From assembly GCA_031292555.1 (NCBI GenBank), contig JARLGV010000121.1:1-64000 (forward strand): DNA of 64,000 nucleotides. Direction: 5' to 3'. Both the position numbers and the translations under genes were made by a program. Below are positions 54,398-63,206 of this stretch, piece after piece. How positions within the stretch are numbered: the stretch's first letter is position 1; each line of letters begins with the position of its first letter. A model generated the notes under the pieces. The model had not been told where the DNA came from, made no database searches, and was given only the letters and a program-made list of their open reading frames with translations. Source of the DNA: Fimbriimonas sp. (GTDB lineage Bacteria; Armatimonadota; Fimbriimonadia; Fimbriimonadales; Fimbriimonadaceae).

Positions 54398-55201
54398 TTA
54401 GGCTTGGCCGACCGCGAGGTAGGCAAACCCGGTGAGTTGGGTGCCCTTGGCTTCTTCGGCAAGGAACTGAGCGACGCTCTTGGACGGATCGACGTAGTAG
54501 GGCTGCTCGACGAGCACGGCTCGCTTGATGAACTCCTTGTTGACGCGGCCTTTGGCGATGTTGCGGGCCAGATTCTCGTCTTTGCCCTCGTTGATCGCGC
54601 GCTGAGTCTCGATCTCGATCTCCTGGTCCAACTTGTCCTGGGACAGGTCTTCCTTCTTGAGAACGTCGGGCGGGAAGGCAACGACCTGCACGGCGACTTT
54701 GTGGACCGCATCGCTGACGGCGCCTTCGCTCGTTACGACCGAACCCTTGGTCTTGTCGTGGTGGACGTAGGTCGCGATCGGGTTGGCCGAGGTAAATCGT
54801 ACGCCCTTGGAAAGCTTGATGTTCTCGCGGATCTTGCCGACGGCGGCTTCCACGATCTCTTTCACCTTCGCGGGATCGACTACCTCGTTGTCGCGATAGA
54901 TCTCAGCGAGGCCCTGAGCGATTGCGATGAAATCTTCGTTTCGAGCGACGAAGTCAGTCTCGCTCTCAAGCACGATCGCGCCGACCGTCTTGCCGTCCTC
55001 AGACGACGCAATTGCGACCACGCCGGCCGCAGTGGAACGGTCGGATCGCTTGGCAGCGGCTGCCTTGCCCTTCTCGCGCAAAATGTTCTTTGCCTTATCG
55101 AAGTCTCCCTCGGATTCGTCCAGCGCGGCCTTGCACTCCATCATGGGTGCATCGGTGTCCTCACGCAGTTTTTTGACGTCCTGTGCAGAGTAATTCGCCA
55201 T
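54398..55201 (-). CDS. tsf: Translation elongation factor Ts
   Basis: EF-Ts (267 residues) exchanges GDP on EF-Tu. The N-terminal UBA-like region reads SAQDVKKLREDTDAPMMECK, followed by the core TDFVARNEDF motif that contacts EF-Tu, and a C-terminal DPSKSVAQFLAE segment. The ATG at 55201 is preceded by AGGAG; the frame is open 11 codons further but that part holds the ribosome site. It lies 91 bases after rpsB, with a long hairpin in the gap. Confidence 0.97.
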   Translation of the reverse strand: MANYSAQDVKKLREDTDAPMMECKAALDESEGDFDKAKNILREKGKAAAAKRSDRSTAAGVVAIASSEDGKTVGAIVLESETDFVARNEDFIAIAQGLAEIYRDNEVVDPAKVKEIVEAAVGKIRENIKLSKGVRFTSANPIATYVHHDKTKGSVVTSEGAVSDAVHKVAVQVVAFPPDVLKKEDLSQDKLDQEIEIETQRAINEGKDENLARNIAKGRVNKEFIKRAVLVEQPYYVDPSKSVAQFLAEEAKGTQLTGFAYLAVGQA

Positions 55202-55233
55202 GTGATTTGTTCTCCTGTTGTTTGGGTCCGGCA

Positions 55234-55284
55234 TTCGAAGTCAGGGCTCGGGATCGTAACGACCCGAACCCTAGTCCCTTCGAA
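55234..55284 (-). promoter_or_regulatory. Long intercistronic hairpin between rpsB and tsf
   Basis: TTCGAAG / CTTCGAA closing stem, then AGGG-x-TCGGG / CCCGA-x-CCCT inner stems around a 10-base loop. No T-run follows, so it is more likely an attenuator, processing or stability element setting the S2 to EF-Ts ratio than a full terminator. Confidence 0.5.
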
Positions 55285-55292
55285 TTCGGATG

Positions 55293-56102
55293 TTATTCTT
55301 CTTCGGCGCCGAAGGCTCGAAGAAGCTCCGCGTCGAGCGGAGTGGCGGCGTAGTCGAGGTTCGATTCCACTTCGGAGATATCTTCGCCTTCGGTAATCGT
55401 GCCCTCAGTTATGGCATCGCTCAGCGGGCGGGCTTCGAGGATGACGTCGCTCACCTTTTGAGTCACAAGCCGAATGGCACGGATCGCGTCGTCGTTGCCG
55501 GGAATCACCACGTCGGCCAAGTCGGGGTCGCAGTTGGTATCGACGATCGCCACGATCGGGATGCCGAGCTTGCGAGCTTCCTTGACGGCGATCGATTCCT
55601 TGTTCAGGTCTACGATGAACATGATCGTGGGCGCCGCCGACATGTTGCGGATGCCGCCGAGGAACTTCTGGAGCTCATCTCGCTCTTCGCGACGCTTCAG
55701 AGCCTCTTTCTTGGGCAGACGGTCGAAGTAACCCTCGACCTCCATGCGATCGAGTTCCTTGAGGCGACCCACGCGTCCCTGAATGGTCTTCCAGTTGGTG
55801 AGGGTTCCGCCAAGCCATCTCTCGCTGATGAAATACTGTCCGCTGCGCTCGGCTGCTTCTTTAACCGCTGCTTGAGCTTGCTTCTTGGTACCCACGAAGA
55901 GGACGGTTCCGCCGTCTTCGACTACTTTCTTGACGTAGTTGAGGGCATCCTCAAACAGCTTGATCGTCTGATGCAGATCGATGATGTAAATGCCGTTGCG
56001 AGCGCCGTAAATGTAGCGCTTCATTTTCGGATTCCAACGCCGCGTCTGGTGTCCGAAGTGGACGCCGGATTCCAACAGCTCCTTCATGCTGAGCTGAGCC
56101 AT
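55293..56102 (-). CDS. rpsB: 30S ribosomal protein S2
   Basis: S2 (269 residues). Blocks: [54 protein letters not shown] and [20 protein letters not shown]. The tail is slightly longer and acidic ([20 protein letters not shown]). ATG 56102 is preceded by GGAGG; the 66-codon upward extension to 56300 is not protein-like. A TATAAT on the minus strand (56220-56215) about 113 bases upstream is a candidate -10 for the cluster. It is the first gene of rpsB-tsf-pyrH-frr-uppS. Confidence 0.98.
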   Translation of the reverse strand: MAQLSMKELLESGVHFGHQTRRWNPKMKRYIYGARNGIYIIDLHQTIKLFEDALNYVKKVVEDGGTVLFVGTKKQAQAAVKEAAERSGQYFISERWLGGTLTNWKTIQGRVGRLKELDRMEVEGYFDRLPKKEALKRREERDELQKFLGGIRNMSAAPTIMFIVDLNKESIAVKEARKLGIPIVAIVDTNCDPDLADVVIPGNDDAIRAIRLVTQKVSDVILEARPLSDAITEGTITEGEDISEVESNLDYAATPLDAELLRAFGAEEE

Positions 56103-56370
56103 AATTTGCCTCCAGGTTTTTCCGCCGAGCCGGTTTGGTTTTTGCGCTGACAACCCCTCCAAGAAGGGACCCGGCCGCGCAACCGAACTCGTGTGTATTG
56201 GGTTTGCGGGATCGATTATACCCGCAGCGGGGAAATAGCGACTTAACGCCAATTTCCAGAGCGGCATCGCCTCTTGCGGACCTTCGCGGCCCGTTGCCAC
56301 TCTTTGCGAAAGAGTAGAGGCTTACTCAAAGGAGAGGCAAGGAGGCGAAGGCACGCAAAGGAGCGGCGGG

Positions 56371-56793
56371 TCAGTGGTTGTAGATGCTGTAAGGGTTCCA
56401 GGACGGATCGACGGCAATTCGAATCAGCGCGATCTGGCCGACGTGGTACGCATCGTGATTCACGATGAAGCCTGAGCCTTCCATGATCGTCTTCTCATCG
56501 TCCGACGTCTGCACAATGACGATCGCCTTGGCGCGCAAATCCTTGAAAAGCGCCGTTAGGCTTGGCCAGGAAGTGTCTTCCACCTTGTATGTGCCCCATT
56601 CGTGGGAAACGCCACGTGACATCTCTTCCAGCGCGGTGTACACCTCGCACAGATGTTCGACCTGTTCGCGAATCGACATGGCGGTTGGGACCACCTTGTG
56701 ATCCAAGTGGGCTTCGTCGACGCCTTCCAGCACCATTGTCAGTTGGTACGTCACATCGTCGATCTGTTTGTCCAGTAGTGCGCGCGCAGTCAT
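56371..56793 (-). CDS. DinB/DUF664-like protein
   Basis: A 140-residue four-helix protein. Three candidate metal ligands are visible in the arrangement typical of DinB-like folds: His in REQVEHLCEVY and the pair in VNHDAYHVGQIALIR. Such proteins bind a divalent metal and include thiol-dependent transferases and DNA-damage-induced proteins of unknown role. ATG 56793 is preferred; a GTG at 56802 adds three residues. It is divergent from aat and downstream of nothing obvious. Specific reaction unknown. Confidence 0.85.
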   Translation of the reverse strand: MTARALLDKQIDDVTYQLTMVLEGVDEAHLDHKVVPTAMSIREQVEHLCEVYTALEEMSRGVSHEWGTYKVEDTSWPSLTALFKDLRAKAIVIVQTSDDEKTIMEGSGFIVNHDAYHVGQIALIRIAVDPSWNPYSIYNH

Positions 56794-56855
56794 GATGGCC
56801 ACAATCTACCCATAATTGGACCAATGATCATTCAATTGGAGATGGCCTAATCAGC

Positions 56856-57452
56856 ATGCGGGGAGAGGAATTGACTCCGTGGATGATTCGCTATGGCTAC
56901 GAGCGTGGCGCGTTCCCGATGACGATGGAAAACGGGCTCGTCGAATGGTTCCAACCGCGCAAGCGTTGCCTCTTTCCAATCGAAGGAATCCACGTGAGCC
57001 GGAGCTTGGCGAAGAAGATCGAACGCGACCCTTTCGACATCCGGTTCGATACCGCCTTCGAGCAAGTCATGCGCAGTTGCTTCCGCCCAGAAGATAACTG
57101 GCTGAGCGAAGACTTTGTTCGTGCCTATGGCGAGATCCACCGGCAAGGTTGGGGGCACTGTGCCGAGTGCTGGCTGGACGGCGAACTGGTAGGCGGGGTT
57201 TACGGCATTGCCCTTGGATCCTGCTTCTGCGCCGAATCGATGTTCCACCGAGCGACCGACGCCAGCAAGATCGCTCTGTGGGCCATGATCAACCGGTGCC
57301 GCGAACTCGGGTTCACGATTTTCGACGCCCAGATCATGAATCCCCACCTCGACTCGCTTGGCGCCTATGAGGTCCCGCACCTTGCCTTCGAAATCATGTT
57401 GAGTGACGCACTCAAGCGGGCAACGCAGTGGTCGGCCCTTCCGTCCAAGTAA
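56856..57452 (+). CDS. aat: Leucyl/phenylalanyl-tRNA-protein transferase
   Basis: Aat (198 residues) adds Leu or Phe from tRNA to N-terminal Arg/Lys of proteins, creating N-degrons for ClpS/ClpAP. Blocks: GYERGAFPM, LVEWFQPRKRCLFPI, GVYGIALGSCFCAESMF and FDAQIMNPHLDSLGAYEV, which align with the GNAT-like catalytic core (E. coli FDxQ and NPHL motifs). Length is slightly short but complete. The next gene starts 6 bases after the stop. It implies an N-end rule pathway. Confidence 0.93.
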   Translation: MRGEELTPWMIRYGYERGAFPMTMENGLVEWFQPRKRCLFPIEGIHVSRSLAKKIERDPFDIRFDTAFEQVMRSCFRPEDNWLSEDFVRAYGEIHRQGWGHCAECWLDGELVGGVYGIALGSCFCAESMFHRATDASKIALWAMINRCRELGFTIFDAQIMNPHLDSLGAYEVPHLAFEIMLSDALKRATQWSALPSK

Positions 57453-57458
57453 CGAATT

Positions 57459-57986
57459 ATGGATCCGAAGTTCGAAGGAAGGGGGGAAGGATTCGGCAGG
57501 TACGCGGGGCTGACGATCGCCGAGATCCGCACGCGATTCGACGCCTGTGTCGAAGACCCCACCATGCGCTCGATTTCGGCCGTTTTACGGATCACCCGGG
57601 AGCAGCTGGACGCACGCGGCCAGCTTGGCGTCTATCCGGTCTTCGCATGGATCGCTGCCGCCTTCGCGGTGGTGGGGCTGATCGGGCGATATGTGGCTCC
57701 TTCCGCACTACACGAATGGGCGACCAAACTGGCGATCGGCGCGTCCTGTGCATTTGTCCTTCTACTGATCAGCGTCGTGCCGACCCGGCATGCCCGTAGA
57801 GGAAACTTGCTTCAGGAGCAAGCGATCCGCGAGGCCGCCACTGCCGCTCTCGTGCAAATCCTCAATGAAGGGCCGGTTCTCAAAGAGCTGACCTTTGACC
57901 AGGAGATGACGGTAAAGATCCTGATGAAAAAGACGGCCGGTTCAGAGAAGCTTCAGGTTCTCCTGCAAGGCAACGTCAGCCCATAG
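57459..57986 (+). CDS. Small membrane protein of unknown function
   Basis: A 175-residue protein with two hydrophobic helices (VFAWIAAAFAVVGLIGRYV and LAIGASCAFVLLLISVVP) flanked by a basic/acidic N-terminal region with RFDACVEDPTMRS and a cytoplasmic C-terminal helix ending in LLQGNVSP. No domain recognised. It begins 6 bases after aat without a visible Shine-Dalgarno, so translation is probably coupled. Its end overlaps the convergent reductase gene by 11 bases. Confidence 0.65.
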   Translation: MDPKFEGRGEGFGRYAGLTIAEIRTRFDACVEDPTMRSISAVLRITREQLDARGQLGVYPVFAWIAAAFAVVGLIGRYVAPSALHEWATKLAIGASCAFVLLLISVVPTRHARRGNLLQEQAIREAATAALVQILNEGPVLKELTFDQEMTVKILMKKTAGSEKLQVLLQGNVSP

Positions 57987-58920
57987 CGGGATAGGCCGAT
58001 TTGCGGTCCTTGCGCCGTCTGACCTCGCCGGCGTATCTGCGGCCGATCTGGTTCGAATGCTGGGCGACCCACTCGGAAAGCATCGTTTCGCCGGCGGACG
58101 GAGAATCGGTCAAAAGCAGGCCCTGCATCAAGCCTTCAATCTCCTCGCGGGTGATCATTACGTCCCCGACCAGCTTGCCAATGATGCATCCGATGGCGTA
58201 CCCCAGAGCGGGCGGGACCGAGACGATCTTTCGCGGTTTTCCGATAAGCCGGCCAATGGTCTCCACCAACTCCCGGTACGTGAAGGTCTCGGGACCGATC
58301 GCGTCGACGATCGCATTCTCGCTTCCAGACCCTTGCTCGATCGCGAGCTTGGCCATGTCGTCGACGTATATCGGCTGAAGCGAGTAACTCCCGTCGCCGA
58401 ACACACCGAAGATGGGCAGTCGCCTTAACGTCCAGGCGATGTTGTTGACGAGGATGTCCTCTAAGCCGAAGATGACGGTCGGTCTCAGAATGGCGTAGGC
58501 AAGGCCGGATTGCATGAGCGCCTTTTCTAGCCGAGCCTTGCCGTTGAAGTACTCGAGGCGAGAGCTTTCGGATGGGTTGGTGATACTCACATGCACCACT
58601 CGGCGAATGCCAGCTTGCTTGGCGGCTTCGAAGAGCTTCAGCGAATTCTCTACCGCAACCGAGTGTTGGAAATCGACGGTGTTGAACCGGACCCAGTATG
58701 TGTTGTAAAGGACATCGGCTCCACGAAGCGAGTCGGCAAGTAGGCGGGGTTCATCGAAATGGAACGGGTAGGCCTCCACTCGACCAGCGAAGGGGTTTGC
58801 TCTATCGGGCGAATTCGTGACCGTCCGAACTCGAATGCCCGAATCGAGCAGGCGGCTGGCGATATAACGGCCCGTGTATCCGAATGCGCCGGTGACTACA
58901 TGGAGAGGAGAGTCGCTCAT
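57976..58920 (-). CDS. NmrA-type NAD(P)-binding protein
   Basis: A 314-residue atypical/extended SDR. The cofactor motif is VVTGAFGYTGRYIASRLL; VVHVSITNPSESSRLEYFNG followed by KARLEKALMQSGLAYAILRP is typical of the NDUFA9/NmrA-like group, in which the classical YxxxK is modified. QPIYVDDMAKLAIEQ is another family block. These proteins bind NAD(P)H in quinone or electron-transfer assembly and in regulation; no activity can be assigned from sequence. Confidence 0.88.
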   Translation of the reverse strand: MSDSPLHVVTGAFGYTGRYIASRLLDSGIRVRTVTNSPDRANPFAGRVEAYPFHFDEPRLLADSLRGADVLYNTYWVRFNTVDFQHSVAVENSLKLFEAAKQAGIRRVVHVSITNPSESSRLEYFNGKARLEKALMQSGLAYAILRPTVIFGLEDILVNNIAWTLRRLPIFGVFGDGSYSLQPIYVDDMAKLAIEQGSGSENAIVDAIGPETFTYRELVETIGRLIGKPRKIVSVPPALGYAIGCIIGKLVGDVMITREEIEGLMQGLLLTDSPSAGETMLSEWVAQHSNQIGRRYAGEVRRRKDRKSAYPAMG

Positions 58921-58956
58921 GGGGTCCTCGCTCGCAGTATAGGCTGTTGGGCGACA

Positions 58957-60297
58957 TCAGGCCAGACTATCTTTCCAGTCATCGAATGCATCCCGCGCTT
59001 GAGACAGTTTCCACTCACGCTTGACCTGCTTGTCCCGGATAGCCGTTTCGGGATCGGGGAACAGGCCCCAGTTGATATTCATGGGGGCGAACTCGCGGGG
59101 TGTGTCGTCCTGGAGGTGAGACACAAGCGATCCGTAGGCACAGGGTCTCGGAGGGGCGACCTGCTGTTGCCCGCGTAAACGGCGAAGCGCCGCGATGCCG
59201 GCGTAGATCCCCATCGCCGCCGACTCCACATATCCTTCGACACCCGTGATTTGTCCGGCGATGAACAAGCCAGGCGCATCGCGCATCTCCATCCAAGGCG
59301 TCAGGACCTTGGGCGAATCGATATAGGTGTTCCGGTGGATCACACCGAACCGGACGAACTCGGCATTCTCCAAGCCGGGAACCATATGGAAAACCCGTTT
59401 TTGCTCGCCCCACTTTAGGCGGTTCTGACAGGCGACGAGGGAGTAGAGGGTCTTCTCCTTGTTCTCCGGTCGAAGCTGTAATACGGCGTAGGGACGGCGA
59501 CCAGTGCGCGGGTCGGTCAGTCCGACAGGCTTGAAATTGCCGAACGCGAGCGACCGCTCTCCGCCTTCGGCGATCGCCTCAATCGGCGTGCATCCTGCGA
59601 AGTACTTGATCTTTTCTAGAGTCTCCTCTTCGGCGGCGACCCCGTGCGGCAGTGCCCGTTCGGCATGAACCAGTTCGTGAACGAAGGCAAGATAGGAGTC
59701 CTTCTCGAACGGGCAATTCAAGTAATCGTCTCCACCCTTGTCGTAGCGGCTCTGGGCGAAGACGATGTTCCGGTCGATCGTTGAGGCGTCGACGGTCGGG
59801 CTGACCGCATCATAGAAGTAAAGGTGCTTGCGTCCGGTCAGCTCCGCGAGCCACTCCCCGAGGGGCCGGCTGGTCAGGGGACCGGTCGCGATTACGAGGC
59901 ATTCGCCTGCTGCGAGCAGGCCCTGCGCCATTTCGGGGGTGAACTCCTCGCGTACGACCTCGATTAGAGGATGCCCTTCGATTGTCGCCGTGATATCCGT
60001 CGCGAATGCGTCGCGATCCACGCACAGCGCTTCGCCTCCGGGAACGGAGTGCCTTTCACCGGTTGGCAGAACGATCGATCCGAGGCCGATCATCTCCGCC
60101 TTCAACTGCCCTGCCGGAGAGGTCGCGAGTCGCGATTTGAAGGAGTTGGAGCAGACCAGTTCGGCCAAAAGCGACGTCTTGTGGGCGCCGGTTTCCTTGA
60201 GCGGACGCATCTCAAAAAGGCGGACTCTTTCGCCTCGGGAGGCGATGGCCCAGGCGGCCTCGACTCCGGCGAATCCGCCGCCTACCACGGTGATCAT
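58957..60297 (-). CDS. trmFO: Methylenetetrahydrofolate-tRNA-(uracil-5-)-methyltransferase
   Basis: TrmFO (446 residues) makes m5U54 in the T-loop of tRNA using methylene-THF and FADH2. The N-terminal FAD fold is ITVVGGGFAGVEAAWAIA; ELVCSNSFKS is a strong family block, as are YFAGCTPIEAIAEGGERSL and FIAGQITGVEGYVESAAMGI. The C-terminal MNINWGLFPDPE is conserved. It is divergent from the TauE/SafE transporter gene. Confidence 0.97.
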   Translation of the reverse strand: MITVVGGGFAGVEAAWAIASRGERVRLFEMRPLKETGAHKTSLLAELVCSNSFKSRLATSPAGQLKAEMIGLGSIVLPTGERHSVPGGEALCVDRDAFATDITATIEGHPLIEVVREEFTPEMAQGLLAAGECLVIATGPLTSRPLGEWLAELTGRKHLYFYDAVSPTVDASTIDRNIVFAQSRYDKGGDDYLNCPFEKDSYLAFVHELVHAERALPHGVAAEEETLEKIKYFAGCTPIEAIAEGGERSLAFGNFKPVGLTDPRTGRRPYAVLQLRPENKEKTLYSLVACQNRLKWGEQKRVFHMVPGLENAEFVRFGVIHRNTYIDSPKVLTPWMEMRDAPGLFIAGQITGVEGYVESAAMGIYAGIAALRRLRGQQQVAPPRPCAYGSLVSHLQDDTPREFAPMNINWGLFPDPETAIRDKQVKREWKLSQARDAFDDWKDSLA

Positions 60298-60339
60298 TCG
60301 TTCATTGTGATCGATAGCCAGACCGGGCCATACTCAGCC

Positions 60340-61107
60340 GTGCATTTGGAACCTTGGCAGTACGCGTGGGGAGCGGTCGCCGCGCTGATCATCGGCTTTT
60401 CCAAGACCGGGGTTCCCGGCACCGGGATCTTGATGGTTCCGATCATGGCGTCGGTTTTCGGCGGACGTCTATCGGTGGGCGCTACGGTTCCGATGCTGGT
60501 GCTTGCCGACTGCTTCGCCGTCGCCTTTTACCGGACTCATGCGCAATGGGATCGGCTGCGGCAGCTTGCCCCGTGGGTGGTCGGCGGACTGCTTACGGGA
60601 ACCGTATTCCTGAAGGTGCTAGGAGACGGAAACAGCAAGAAGGACATTCTTAACCCAGTCATCGGGGTCCTCGTGCTGATCATGCTTGGACTCAGCCTGT
60701 TGCGAGGGAAATGGGGCGACCGGTTGGTACCTCACTCGAAAGAGGGAACAGCTGTTACTGGCGTTGTCGCCGGATTCAGCACGATGGTTTCCAATGCGGC
60801 CGGCCCGATCATGGGGATCTACATGACGGCGACCGGGATGCCCAAAGAGCAGCTAATGGGCACGAGCGCCTGGTACTTCTTCATCTTTAACCTGTCGAAA
60901 GTGCCGCTACTGCTTTATCTTACGATGGACAATCCGGGCAAACCGATGATCACTTTGCCTACATTGGTGTTCAACCTGGAGATGTTTCCAGTCATTGTAT
61001 TCGGAGCGCTCCTGGGTCGGTGGATTCTGAAATACATCCCGCAGAAGCCGTTCAACGCGACTGTTTTGGTGCTTGCCGCAGTTGCTGCTGTAAAGCTTCT
61101 CTTCTAG
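60340..61107 (+). CDS. TauE/SafE family membrane transporter
   Basis: A membrane protein of about 255 residues with some seven to eight hydrophobic helices (AWGAVAALIIGFSKTGVPG, VIGVLVLIMLGLSLL, AVTGVVAGFSTMVSNAAGP, FPVIVFGALLGRWI). The duplicated loop pattern GFSKTGVPGTG and GFSTMVSNAAGPIM is the TauE/SafE signature; these proteins export sulfite, sulfoacetate or related anions. GTG 60340 and GTG 60307 are both possible; CATACT lies 5 bases before 60340. The frame remains open to 59971 but that part is antisense to trmFO. Substrate unknown. Confidence 0.85.
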   Translation: MHLEPWQYAWGAVAALIIGFSKTGVPGTGILMVPIMASVFGGRLSVGATVPMLVLADCFAVAFYRTHAQWDRLRQLAPWVVGGLLTGTVFLKVLGDGNSKKDILNPVIGVLVLIMLGLSLLRGKWGDRLVPHSKEGTAVTGVVAGFSTMVSNAAGPIMGIYMTATGMPKEQLMGTSAWYFFIFNLSKVPLLLYLTMDNPGKPMITLPTLVFNLEMFPVIVFGALLGRWILKYIPQKPFNATVLVLAAVAAVKLLF

Positions 61108-61235
61108 TGGACCGGCAAGTGATGAGACCTCTGGATTCACGCTTCAGGGATACACGTAAAAACCTGGTAATTGGAGGGGCAGCTCAGGTTCTTCCACATT
61201 ACTTCGAGGGAACCTATCGCGGGTAAACAGAGGAT

Positions 61236-61961
61236 GTGAGCAGCGCATCATCATCACCCGAGAGCATCGATGCCGCCCTTGAAGAACAAAAGGCGTACTA
61301 CCGGGCCAGGGCAGCCGAATACGACGAGTGGTTTCTGCGGAGAGGTCGCTACGCGCGTGGCTCCGAGCACTCCGAACGCTGGTTCCGAGAAGTGGAAAGG
61401 GTGGTTGCCGATCTCGAGCAATTTGCTCCATATGGTCAGGCACTCGAACTTGCGGGAGGGACCGGCCTATGGACATTGCGTTTGGCTCCCCATGCGGAAC
61501 AGGTGACCGTAGTCGATGCCTCCAGGGAGATGATCGAGATCAACAAGGAGCGCCTGGAAGGTCATGCGGTTCGTTACCTGGAGCAAGATATCTTTTCATT
61601 CGAACCGGATCGGCGATACGACTTCATGTTCTTCAGTTTCTGGATTTCCCACGTCCCGAGCGACCTGTTCGACGAATTCTGGGCCATGGTGAAGAGATGC
61701 CTCAAGCCGGACGGCAAGGTCTTTTTTCTGGATTCGCTCAAGGAACCGCAATCGACTGCCGTCGATCATGTGCTTCCCGGCGAAGATCATAGTGAAACGC
61801 TCGTGCGTCGATTGAACGACGGTCGAGAGTTTAGGATTTTCAAGCTTTTCTACAAGCCGGACGAGTTGCGTGAGCGACTGGATGGTCTTGGCCTCGATAC
61901 CACCGTGTTGGCGACAGAAAACTTCTTTCTGTATGGATACGGCGGCTTGAAACAGGGTTAG
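61236..61961 (+). CDS. Class I SAM-dependent methyltransferase
   Basis: A 241-residue Rossmann methyltransferase. The N-terminal helix has YYRARAAEYDEWFLRRGRY; motif I is ALELAGGTGLWTLRLAPHA, motif II VTVVDASREMIEINKE and the following DIFSFEPDRRYDFMFFSFW is the post-II acidic loop. No target-recognition domain is seen, so the methyl acceptor is unknown (small molecules are usual for this type). GTG start; TAAACA lies 6 bases upstream. It precedes the aldo/keto reductase by 31 bases. Confidence 0.88.
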   Translation: MSSASSSPESIDAALEEQKAYYRARAAEYDEWFLRRGRYARGSEHSERWFREVERVVADLEQFAPYGQALELAGGTGLWTLRLAPHAEQVTVVDASREMIEINKERLEGHAVRYLEQDIFSFEPDRRYDFMFFSFWISHVPSDLFDEFWAMVKRCLKPDGKVFFLDSLKEPQSTAVDHVLPGEDHSETLVRRLNDGREFRIFKLFYKPDELRERLDGLGLDTTVLATENFFLYGYGGLKQG

Positions 61962-61992
61962 CGAAATCGAAAGGGAGTAGCGATCGGATCTT

Positions 61993-62961
61993 ATGGAATA
62001 TACAATGCTCGGCCGTACCGGCCTAAAAGTCAGCCGCCTCTGCCTCGGAACCATGAACTTCGGCCCCAGGACGACCGAGGAGGACAGCTACGCGGTCATG
62101 GATCGCGCGCTGGAACACGAAATCAACTTCTTCGACACCGCGGACGTTTACGGTTGGAAGATGGGCGAGGGAGTCACAGAGCAGATCATCGGACGATGGT
62201 TCGCGCTAGGCGGTGGCCGGCGGGACAAAGTCGTGCTTGCCACCAAGTGCTACGGCAACATGGGCGAGTGGCCCAATGCCTCCGGTCTCAGCGCGCTGCA
62301 CATTCGTAAGGCGTGCGACGCTTCGCTTAAGCGACTGCAAACGGACTATATCGACATCTTGCAGATGCACCACGTCTTTCGAGCCGCTCCGTGGGACGAG
62401 ATCTGGCAGGCTTTCGAGGTTCTGGTACAGCAAGGGAAGGTGTTGTATGTCGGCAGCAGCAATTTCGGCGGCTACCACATCGCGAAAGCGAACGAAGCGG
62501 CCAAAGCTCGCCACTTCCTGGGTCTCGTATCTGAGCAGTCGCTCTACAACTTGAACGCGCGCACGATCGAGATGGAGGTCATCCCGGCGTGCGAGGAGTA
62601 CGGTCTCGGCATCATTCCTTGGAGCCCTCTCGGCGGCGGACTGCTTGGCGGAGTGCTTTCCGGCGAGCACACGGGCCGCCGAGGCGACGATCGGATGAAG
62701 GAATCCATCGAGAAGAACCGGGACAAGCTTGAGAAGTGGGAAGCCTTTTGCGGCGAACTCGGTGAGCGACCGGCAGATGTCGCCTTGGCTTGGCTGCTGC
62801 ACCAAAAGGCGGTGACCGCCCCGATCATCGGGCCGCGTACGAACCAACAACTCGACGAGTCGCTCCGAGCCTTGGAGATCAAGCTATCGGAAGAGACGCT
62901 GAAGAAGCTCGACGAGATCTTCCCCGGCTACCGAACTGCGCCAGAGCATTACGCTTGGTAG
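61993..62961 (+). CDS. Aldo/keto reductase
   Basis: A 322-residue (beta/alpha)8 NADPH-dependent reductase. It starts MEYTMLGRTGLKVSRLCLG. The catalytic tetrad is visible: Asp and Tyr in NFFDTADVYGWK, Lys in VVLATKCYG and His in ILQMHHVFR. The NADPH-binding end has APIIGPRTNQQLDESL. It resembles the YajO/YghZ-type subgroup. Physiological substrate unknown; carbonyl detoxification or sugar reduction are typical. It may be co-transcribed with the methyltransferase and is followed by a strong terminator. Confidence 0.93.
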   Translation: MEYTMLGRTGLKVSRLCLGTMNFGPRTTEEDSYAVMDRALEHEINFFDTADVYGWKMGEGVTEQIIGRWFALGGGRRDKVVLATKCYGNMGEWPNASGLSALHIRKACDASLKRLQTDYIDILQMHHVFRAAPWDEIWQAFEVLVQQGKVLYVGSSNFGGYHIAKANEAAKARHFLGLVSEQSLYNLNARTIEMEVIPACEEYGLGIIPWSPLGGGLLGGVLSGEHTGRRGDDRMKESIEKNRDKLEKWEAFCGELGERPADVALAWLLHQKAVTAPIIGPRTNQQLDESLRALEIKLSEETLKKLDEIFPGYRTAPEHYAW

Positions 62962-62967
62962 TTGAGC

Positions 62968-62997
62968 CAAGCGGGCGTCCAACTGGACGCCCGTTTG
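62968..62997 (+). terminator. Terminator of the aldo/keto reductase gene
   Basis: CAAGCGGGCGTCC / GGACGCCCGTTTG (13 bp, one G-U) with a 4-base AACT loop, beginning 7 bases after the stop. TTT sits within the closing stem. Confidence 0.8.
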
Positions 62998-63206
62998 ACT
63001 CGTAGGCCGAGTCTGTGCCTTCAAACGGCTGGAAGCGGTTTGGCAATTCCATCGCGGGTGGATACGACGCCTTTCACTGGGCTCTCGTACGAGGGCCCCT
63101 TGGCCCATATTTGGAGTGAATGAAAGCTGCAGAGAAACAGAATAACTGTTTTCAGCGGGAGGATTATGTCAGGATAGACGACTAGTTGACTCAGTGAGGA
63201 GCATAA

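Noticed and set aside
54356-55396. 346-codon plus-strand frame across tsf and rpsB
   Set aside because: Antisense shadow of tsf and the end of rpsB.
59971-60339. N-terminal extension of the TauE/SafE gene into trmFO
   Set aside because: Antisense to trmFO and hydrophilic; the membrane domain begins after 60340.
63079-63098. Palindromic CTCGTACGAG hairpin before the PQQ-propeller gene
   Set aside because: Short, about 110 bases from the start and unsupported by a promoter; could be chance.
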